The notes beneath the pieces are model-generated. The model was given only the letters and a program-made list of their open reading frames with translations. It was not told the DNA's origin and made no database searches. A DNA stretch of 64,000 nt from Methanobacteriota archaeon. Its GTDB lineage: Archaea > Thermoplasmatota > DTKX01 > VGTL01. Location: positions 1-64,000 of the forward strand of contig VGTL01000005.1 of assembly GCA_016874675.1 (NCBI GenBank), read 5' to 3'. The position numbers and the translations under genes were made by a program. This document shows, in pieces, positions 59,375-64,000 of this stretch; positions within the stretch are counted from its first letter, which is position 1, and the number at the start of each line of letters is the position of its first letter.

Positions 59375-60460
59375 ATGCAGGGGGACCGGACGCGCGCGCA
59401 GGCCTTGTTCGACCTCGGCGAGAGGGCCGAGCGCTCGGGCGACCCGGGCGGTGCCCTGGGATGGTACGACGCGGCCACCCGGGCAGATCCGGGGCATTCG
59501 GCGGCGTGGCAGAGGAGGTGCGGCCTGCTGCGCCGGCTGGACCGCGCCGAGGAGGCGCACGCCGCCGCGCAGGCCTTCGCCGCCGCGCTCCCGGGCGCCG
59601 CCGCCGCGCACGCCGAGGCCGGGATGTGCCTGATGGTCCTCCACCGCACCGATGAGGCCGTGGCGGCATTCGAGCGCGCGGTGAAAATCGACCCCGGCCT
59701 CCGGACCGCCTGGAGGAGCCTGGGCGTGGCCCTGGGCAAGCTGGGCCGGTTCGAGGAGGCGTTCCGCTGCTTCGACCGCGCCGAGGGAAGGGCGCCGGAG
59801 GCGCCGCCCCCGCCGGCGCGCCGCGACCCCGAGCTCGCCGCGGCGGTGCACGACCGCCTGGCGGCGCTCCAGGAGGCCGGCGGGGGCTTCACCCACATCT
59901 CCGCCGACGGCCCGTTCTCGTTCAAGGCCGCGTTGGCGGTGCTGGGTTTCCTGCTTTGCGACTACGACATGGACGGAGTGGTGGTGGCGGTCTCCCGGCC
60001 GGCGCAGATGTACCGGCAGGCCCTCTCCAGGAGGGCGGTCACCGCGCACCCGCCGCATTACATAGAGGTGGCGGCCTCTCCGCCCAAAGCGACGGACGAT
60101 GGGACGGCGGGCGGGGCCGGGGGCGACCGCGCCGGACCGACCGCCGGGGACGTCACGGTGCTTTCGGCCTTCGAGCCGGACCGCATCGCCGCCTCCGTGA
60201 GGGCCGCCCTCCAGAAGGTGGCGGCGCGCTACGGCGGCGAGGAGCACTTCGTCCTCATCGACGACCTGGCGGCGATGGAGTTCTACAACGGGGCCGACGT
60301 CGTGAGGAGGTTCTGCTCCGGCTTCTTCGGCGAGCTCTCCGGGCTGGGCATCTACACCTTCGCGGTTCTTCCCGACGGGAAGGCGCAACTTCTCGGTACG
60401 GCGCTTTCCGTGCCGCCGGCGAGGCTGCGCGTCGAGGGCCGGTGGCTCGCCGGGGCGTGA
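59375..60460 (+). CDS. TPR protein with P-loop-less KaiC-like C-terminal domain (4)
   Basis: 361 residues. Three to four TPRs (about 1-145; ALGWYDAATRADPGHSAAW, AVAAFERAVKIDPGLRTAW, AFRCFDRAEGRAPE) are fused to a degenerate KaiC-like domain: DGPFSFKAALAVLGFLL at the Walker A position, DGVVVAVSRPAQMYRQ, HFVLIDDLAAMEFYN (Walker-B-like) and IYTFAVLPDGK. A low-complexity Gly/Ala/Asp insert sits at about 240-258. TPRs would let it tether partners. GGAGGTTGGTGGC precedes the ATG. Confidence 0.78.
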   Translation: MQGDRTRAQALFDLGERAERSGDPGGALGWYDAATRADPGHSAAWQRRCGLLRRLDRAEEAHAAAQAFAAALPGAAAAHAEAGMCLMVLHRTDEAVAAFERAVKIDPGLRTAWRSLGVALGKLGRFEEAFRCFDRAEGRAPEAPPPPARRDPELAAAVHDRLAALQEAGGGFTHISADGPFSFKAALAVLGFLLCDYDMDGVVVAVSRPAQMYRQALSRRAVTAHPPHYIEVAASPPKATDDGTAGGAGGDRAGPTAGDVTVLSAFEPDRIAASVRAALQKVAARYGGEEHFVLIDDLAAMEFYNGADVVRRFCSGFFGELSGLGIYTFAVLPDGKAQLLGTALSVPPARLRVEGRWLAGA

Positions 60461-60587
60461 GTGACCGGGATTGGTCCGACGGGAAACGCGCGGCAATCTG
60501 ACTGCCCGATGTCACTGGTGGGCGGGCAGTGCACCGGTAGCGGGGCCGCCTCGCGCGGCCGCGGCCGCTCGCGTCATGAGAGAAAAG

Positions 60588-60597
60588 CTATTAATAC
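60588..60597 (+). promoter_or_regulatory. TATA box of the PRC-barrel gene
   Basis: GCTATTAATA centred about 30 nt before the ATG at 60623; leaderless transcript expected. Confidence 0.6.
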
Positions 60598-60622
60598 GGC
60601 GGCGTCGCATAGTACAATCGCA

Positions 60623-60844
60623 ATGCAGGAGATCGGTCCGAGGGACCTTCTGGGCCGTCCGGTCTGCGACGACAGGGGCGCCCCCCTGGGACACATCAAG
60701 GGCGTCCACCAGCTGCGCCTCGCCGGCGGCTTCGAGGAGGTCACGATACAGAACGGCCGGGGCCTGATCTTCGCCCGCATCGACGAGCTGTCCCCGTCGG
60801 GGGACGGGTTCGTGCTCGCCAACGGGTTCCACACCGTGGAGTGA
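60623..60844 (+). CDS. PRC-barrel-like small protein
   Basis: 73 residues matching a PRC-barrel pattern: LLGRPVCDDRGAPLGHIKGV (entry strands with the G-x-x-(V/I) turn), EEVTIQNGRGLIFARIDEL and a final strand. These small beta-barrels occur in photosynthetic reaction-centre H subunits and in archaeal proteins of unclear role, often tied to membranes or RNA. Own TATA box, no leader, and an unusually strong 3' hairpin. Confidence 0.75.
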   Translation: MQEIGPRDLLGRPVCDDRGAPLGHIKGVHQLRLAGGFEEVTIQNGRGLIFARIDELSPSGDGFVLANGFHTVE

Positions 60845-60869
60845 TGCCCCCGGCCGTACGATATCACGC

Positions 60870-60972
60870 GCACAACGGCGCCGCCCGCCTCGGCGCCGCT
60901 CAAAGCATCTTCCGGTCTGCTTCTGGGCGCCTCGCGGCGGCGCCCGGGCGGACGCCGTTGTGCCCGGTTTTT
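60870..60972 (+). terminator. Rod-like hairpin with T6 after the PRC-barrel gene
   Basis: Arms 60870-60887 and 60945-60963 pair over 18 bp with one bulged A; an inner perfect 8-bp stem (60892-60899 with 60937-60944) and an apical AAGCA/TGCTT stem extend it. CCGGTTTTTT follows (to 60972). It may terminate transcription or be a stable small RNA. Confidence 0.7.
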
Positions 60973-61004
60973 TCACATTCACGGCAGGAGTTTCACCTCG
61001 ATTC

Positions 61005-61134
61005 AAGGCGCAGGGCGCAAGGGACGACGAGAGGACAGAGGGCAGGGAACAGAGGACAGGGAACGGGGGGTCCCGTTTCTTCTGCCCTCTGTCCTCTGCC
61101 CTCTCGTCGTCCCTTGCGCCTTGCGCCTTTTTTT
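61005..61134. repeat. Element O: 41-bp near-perfect palindrome followed by T7
   Basis: Arms 61005-61045 and 61089-61129: 38 Watson-Crick pairs, two G-T pairs and one mismatch. The units are AAGGCGC-, AGGGACGACG- and GAGGACAGAGGGCAG-type. A run of seven T follows. Rest of the gap 60845-61420: rod-like hairpin, this element, the nested hairpin at 61151-61209 and a promoter region. Confidence 0.88.
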
Positions 61135-61150
61135 CCGCCCCCGGCACCGT

Positions 61151-61213
61151 CAGTGACCTGACCGGGCTTTGTTGCCGCGCAAGCGGCAATGATGACCGGA
61201 CAGGTCACTTGGC
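61151..61213. other. Nested hairpin with GCAA tetraloop
   Basis: Outer inverted repeat AGTGACCTG/CAGGTCACT (about 61152-61160 with 61201-61209) around an inner perfect TTGCCGC-GCAA-GCGGCAA stem-loop with a GNRA-type loop. The outer arms contain GTCACT, also seen upstream of other genes of the island. Confidence 0.6.
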
Positions 61214-61306
61214 GGATTCGCTGCGTGATCGCGCCCCGCCGAGAGGGGGACGGGGGCGGGCGCCGGTTCCACCGTCGGCGCCGGGGCGTTCGGCCCCCGA
61301 CGGACA

Positions 61307-61317
61307 ATATATTTATA
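61307..61317 (+). promoter_or_regulatory. Promoter region of the Asn-Gly repeat protein gene
   Basis: ATATATTTATA, with a second CTATATCATTAT box about 20 nt further on; the ATG is at 61421 so the leader would be 60-80 nt. Confidence 0.5.
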
Positions 61318-61420
61318 CGGGGCCCCCCTATATCATTATCCGTCAGAAACCCGTGACGGGTCGCCGGAGGTGTCGCCCCGGAAATGACCGCGACCGCTTC
61401 CGGCGGGCAGAGGTGGCAGG

Positions 61421-63796
61421 ATGGAAGGCGGGAAGAAGCGGGGCGGGTCCGATGACGGCGAACGCATCATCACCCCCGTGAGAACTCCGCCGCCCGCCCC
61501 GACGATGCCGCTCCGCAAGGTGCCCGAGCCCGAGAGGTGGGAGGCGGTCCCGGTCGGGCCTGAAGGGCCTCCGGCACCTTTGCCGACGGCGGAGGCGGTG
61601 CCGCCCTCCGAGATACCGGTCGCCGAGGCCGAGCTCGTCGATGCCGGGAAGGAGGCGCCGCGGCCCCGGATCGAGACCGCGGTGAGGAAGGTCCCCAGGA
61701 GGCCGAAGGCCCGTAAGCCCCTGCGGGCCGGGGATGGAGCACCCCGCCGCGCGGAGGCGGCCCTCAAGAACAGGGGGGGCCTGACCAACGGCAGGGGGCT
61801 GACCAACGGCAACGGCCTGGTCAACGGCCGCGGCCTCGCCGACGGCAAAGGCTTCGTCAACGGCCGGAGGCCCGGCATGGTCAACGGCCGCGGGCCCGCC
61901 AACGGCCGCGGCGCCGTCGACGGCAACGGGATGGCGCTCGACGAGCGGCCTTTGCCGAAACGCGCCCGGGCCGGCTGGGTGGCGGCGGCGGTCGTCGCGT
62001 CGCTCCTTCTGGCCTTCGCCGTCGGCTACCTCTTGCTGGCCTCGACCGAGAAGGGCGTCCGCGTCGACGGGGCGTTCTCGGACTGGTCGGGCGTCAAGCG
62101 GATCCCGGATTCGGCCGGCGACGCCACCAACCCGGAGACGGACATCACCGAGACGGCCGTCGCTGCGGACGGCACGTCGGTCTCGTTCTACGTGAGGACC
62201 GGCGACCGGATGCTCGGCGGGCGCCAGAACGGCGTGGACACAGTGTGCCTGTTCATCGACTCCGACCGGAGCGACGCCACGGGCTATTCCGCCGGCAGCG
62301 TCGGTGCCGAGTATGTCATCGTCGTTGACGGCTACGACGGGCGCGTGTCCGCCGCCGGCCTTTACAGGTTCCCGGCGGACGGCGGGCGGCCGGCCAACGA
62401 CTGGAACTCCCGGGCGGCCTCGGGCTCCGTGAGGGCGGCCGCCTCCGGGAACGAGCTCGAGGTCCAGTCGCCGCTTTCGGACCTGGGCGGGTCCGCGCGG
62501 CTGAACGTCCAGGCATACGTGAAGGACGGCGCCGGCTCCGAGGACTTCGGCCGCGTGATGTCGCCCGGCAAGAGCTCGCTTTCGGTCTCCTGGCGGCAGG
62601 CCGGGCCGGTCTCGGCCTCGCCGGGGCAGTCCGGCGTGGAGCTCCTCGGCGTGGAGCTCGTCTCCTCGGGCGGGGCCTCCACCGTCTCGTCGCTGCGGGC
62701 TTGGGCCAACCCGGGGACGACCTCGACCGACATCGGCCGGATGGCCCTCTTCACCTCCTCCGGGCAGGAGATTCCCGGGACGCAGGGCACCATCAACGGC
62801 GGCAGCGTCACCTTCCGCCCCCGGGACCCGCTCAAGGTGGGCGCCGGGGAGACGCTCACGCTCTCCGTGCGTACGGACCTCCCGTCGGACTCCCGCCAGG
62901 GGAGGGCGATCGGGCTCTCCATGCTCTCCCCCCAGGACGTCGGCGCAGACACCGGCGCGGTGACGGTCAATGCCGGGACCCTCCGGCCCACCTACGTCGG
63001 TTCGGGGCTGGCGCGCATCTCCATCGACGGGGCATTCTCCGACTGGGACGCGGTGCCGGCCCACCCCGACCCGAGGGGGGACGTCAGCGACCCGGACATC
63101 GACCTGGTCGATTTCAGGCTGACCAACGACTCGGGCTCGCTCTGCCTCATGGCCCGGGTGGACGGCCGGATGATGGGCGGGGAGAGCGTTCCCGAATCGA
63201 AGCTTCGGCCCTCCGGCGGCGGCGGTGGCGGCGGCGGGCCGGTGACGCTCCCGGTGCTCGCCGGCGAGGACGCCCTCTTCGTTTTCGTCGACACGGATGC
63301 GGACGCCGCCACGGGGTACTCGGGCGGGGGCCTTCCGGTGGGCGCGGAGCGGCTGGTCAGGGTGACCGGCCAGGGCGGGCGCATCACCGCGAGCAAGGTC
63401 CTGCCGTTCACCGGCGGCACGGACCGGCAGGCATGGAGCTGGGGCGCCGGCTCCGACGTGGTCGCGGCCACGGATCGGTCGGCCCTGGAGGCGGCGGTGG
63501 CGCTCGGCGAGCTCGGCTCTCCGGCGGGGAACATCGGCGTCTACTATTACACGACGGACTGGAGGTCGGCAAGGGACGGCGGCGACAGGCTGGGGCTGGA
63601 CCTGCGCGGCGGCGGGGGCCGGGCGTTGCCCGGGGAGCTCCAGCCCGCCCTCGACGAGACGGGGGCCCCCCGGAGCACCGGCGACGGCCCGCTCCACGCG
63701 CCCGAGTTCCGGGAGGTCCTGGTGCCGCTTCTGGGCGTCTCGGGCGCGTTCTTCCTGGTCAGGAGGACACGGCACCGGCGCCCCCGGAAGGCCTAG
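61421..63796 (+). CDS. Membrane-anchored protein with Asn-Gly repeat and two exported beta-sandwich domains
   Basis: 791 residues. A cytoplasmic Pro/Glu/Lys-rich N-terminus (1-115) leads into about ten G-(L/F/R/P)-(T/V/A)-N/D-G-(R/N/K) repeats (about 118-175, such as GLTNGRGLTNGNGLVNGRG), then a transmembrane helix (about 188-208, AGWVAAAVVASLLLAFAVGY). Outside are two homologous domains starting VDGAFSDWSGVKRIPDSAGD and IDGAFSDWDAVPAHPDPRGD, each with an FxVRTGDRMLGG/ARVDGRMMGG strand, resembling CBM9/DOMON-type beta-sandwiches. A Gly run and a C-terminal helix with RRTRHRRPRKA close it. ATG 61421 follows GAGGTGGCAGG. Confidence 0.82.
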   Translation: MEGGKKRGGSDDGERIITPVRTPPPAPTMPLRKVPEPERWEAVPVGPEGPPAPLPTAEAVPPSEIPVAEAELVDAGKEAPRPRIETAVRKVPRRPKARKPLRAGDGAPRRAEAALKNRGGLTNGRGLTNGNGLVNGRGLADGKGFVNGRRPGMVNGRGPANGRGAVDGNGMALDERPLPKRARAGWVAAAVVASLLLAFAVGYLLLASTEKGVRVDGAFSDWSGVKRIPDSAGDATNPETDITETAVAADGTSVSFYVRTGDRMLGGRQNGVDTVCLFIDSDRSDATGYSAGSVGAEYVIVVDGYDGRVSAAGLYRFPADGGRPANDWNSRAASGSVRAAASGNELEVQSPLSDLGGSARLNVQAYVKDGAGSEDFGRVMSPGKSSLSVSWRQAGPVSASPGQSGVELLGVELVSSGGASTVSSLRAWANPGTTSTDIGRMALFTSSGQEIPGTQGTINGGSVTFRPRDPLKVGAGETLTLSVRTDLPSDSRQGRAIGLSMLSPQDVGADTGAVTVNAGTLRPTYVGSGLARISIDGAFSDWDAVPAHPDPRGDVSDPDIDLVDFRLTNDSGSLCLMARVDGRMMGGESVPESKLRPSGGGGGGGGPVTLPVLAGEDALFVFVDTDADAATGYSGGGLPVGAERLVRVTGQGGRITASKVLPFTGGTDRQAWSWGAGSDVVAATDRSALEAAVALGELGSPAGNIGVYYYTTDWRSARDGGDRLGLDLRGGGGRALPGELQPALDETGAPRSTGDGPLHAPEFREVLVPLLGVSGAFFLVRRTRHRRPRKA

Positions 63797-63809
63797 GAGG
63801 CGATGGATA

Positions 63810-64000
63810 ATGGCCCTGTCCGCATGGCCCTTGCGGCTTTGGAGCGGGATGGCGCTCTCTGCCTCCGGGCTGGCCGGGGCGTTCGCAGGGCTGTACTGGG
63901 ACGCCCTCCGCGGCGCCGGGTTCTCGGCCGGGGACATCGGTGCGATGCAATGGCTGGCGATCGCCGGCGGCGTGGCGCTCTGCGCGGCGGGAGTCGCCCT
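63810..64000 (+). CDS. Membrane protein, partial (runs off the window)
   Basis: At least 63 residues from ATG 63810 with GGAGGCGATGG upstream: MALSAWPLRLWSGMALSASG then a hydrophobic helix, a short loop with YWDALRG, and a second hydrophobic segment (WLAIAGGVALCAAGVA). A two- or multi-helix membrane protein placed 13 nt after the previous gene, so likely co-transcribed. The competing frame from 63803 gives Arg-rich sequence and is less likely. Confidence 0.6.
   Translation, partial: MALSAWPLRLWSGMALSASGLAGAFAGLYWDALRGAGFSAGDIGAMQWLAIAGGVALCAAGVA

Noticed and set aside
2062-61134. CRISPR array among the many tandem repeats
   Set aside because: Repeat units are short (mostly seven bases, 30 in element K), directly adjacent without unique spacers, and no cas gene is present.
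1-64000. tRNA, rRNA, SRP or RNase P RNA genes
   Set aside because: No T-loop GTTCRANTC with matching acceptor stems or other conserved RNA cores were found on either strand by eye; a covariance search would be decisive.

Overview
The window is a GC-rich archaeal chromosome segment, most likely from a member of the Thermoplasmata or a nearby euryarchaeal lineage. Evidence for Archaea: a ribosomal stalk cluster of uL1, P0-type uL10 and P1-type L12, Spt5/NusG with SecE, two FtsZ paralogs, an Orc1/Cdc6 protein, TATA boxes about 25-35 nt upstream of many starts, GGTGA/GGAGG ribosome sites, PGF-type C-terminal surface-anchor signals and several DUF835 proteins. The phylum is an inference; no rRNA or tRNA gene was found.

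Layout. 0-6.4 kb: a PAPS-reductase-like protein, a zinc-ribbon/TPR protein, an exported cyclophilin, an exported membrane-anchored protein and a duplicated zinc-ribbon/HNH-like protein. 6.4-8.7 kb: almost gene-free; it holds many hairpins, a broken IS200-type transposase and a striking pair of three-way-junction modules (8185-8467). 8.7-18.8 kb: a four-gene operon of large exported beta-propeller, CARDB and Ig-like proteins. 18.9-32.4 kb: metabolism and replication (HdrA-like protein, acyl-CoA dehydrogenase, aminotransferase, Cdc6, intein-containing class II ribonucleotide reductase, phosphoglycerate kinase, MFS transporter, ThiM-ThiE), with a deleted haloalkane-dehalogenase relic at 22.8-23.1 kb. 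32.4-37.3 kb: an exported beta-helix protein, a DUF123/OGG DNA-repair operon, a 25-codon acidic mini-gene and a small helical protein. 37.6-44.4 kb (minus strand): ftsZ, ftsZ, secE, spt5, rpl11, usp, rpl1, rpl10, rpl12. 44.8-60.8 kb: a large cytoplasmic and membrane signalling island with PAS proteins, a HisKA_2-type kinase, three response regulators, four DUF835 proteins (two membrane-bound), one KaiC-like ATPase and four KaiC-like proteins that have lost the P-loop, ending with a PRC-barrel protein. 61.4 kb to the end: a membrane-anchored protein with an Asn-Gly repeat stalk and the start of a membrane protein.

Genome-wide oddity. Intergenic spaces carry at least fifteen related GC-rich elements built from degenerate 6-8-nt (mostly 7-nt) units. 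Many are arranged as long inverted repeats that would form hairpins of 13-41 bp. Two of them share an identical 20-nt loop core in opposite orientation, and two run into the 3' ends of genes. They are found between convergent, divergent and co-directional genes but not inside tightly packed operons.

The most system-like finds are the signalling island with its series of P-loop-less KaiC relatives beside DUF835 proteins, and the twin three-way-junction element next to the dead transposase. Functions given for these are inference; the sequence features they rest on are listed in each entry.
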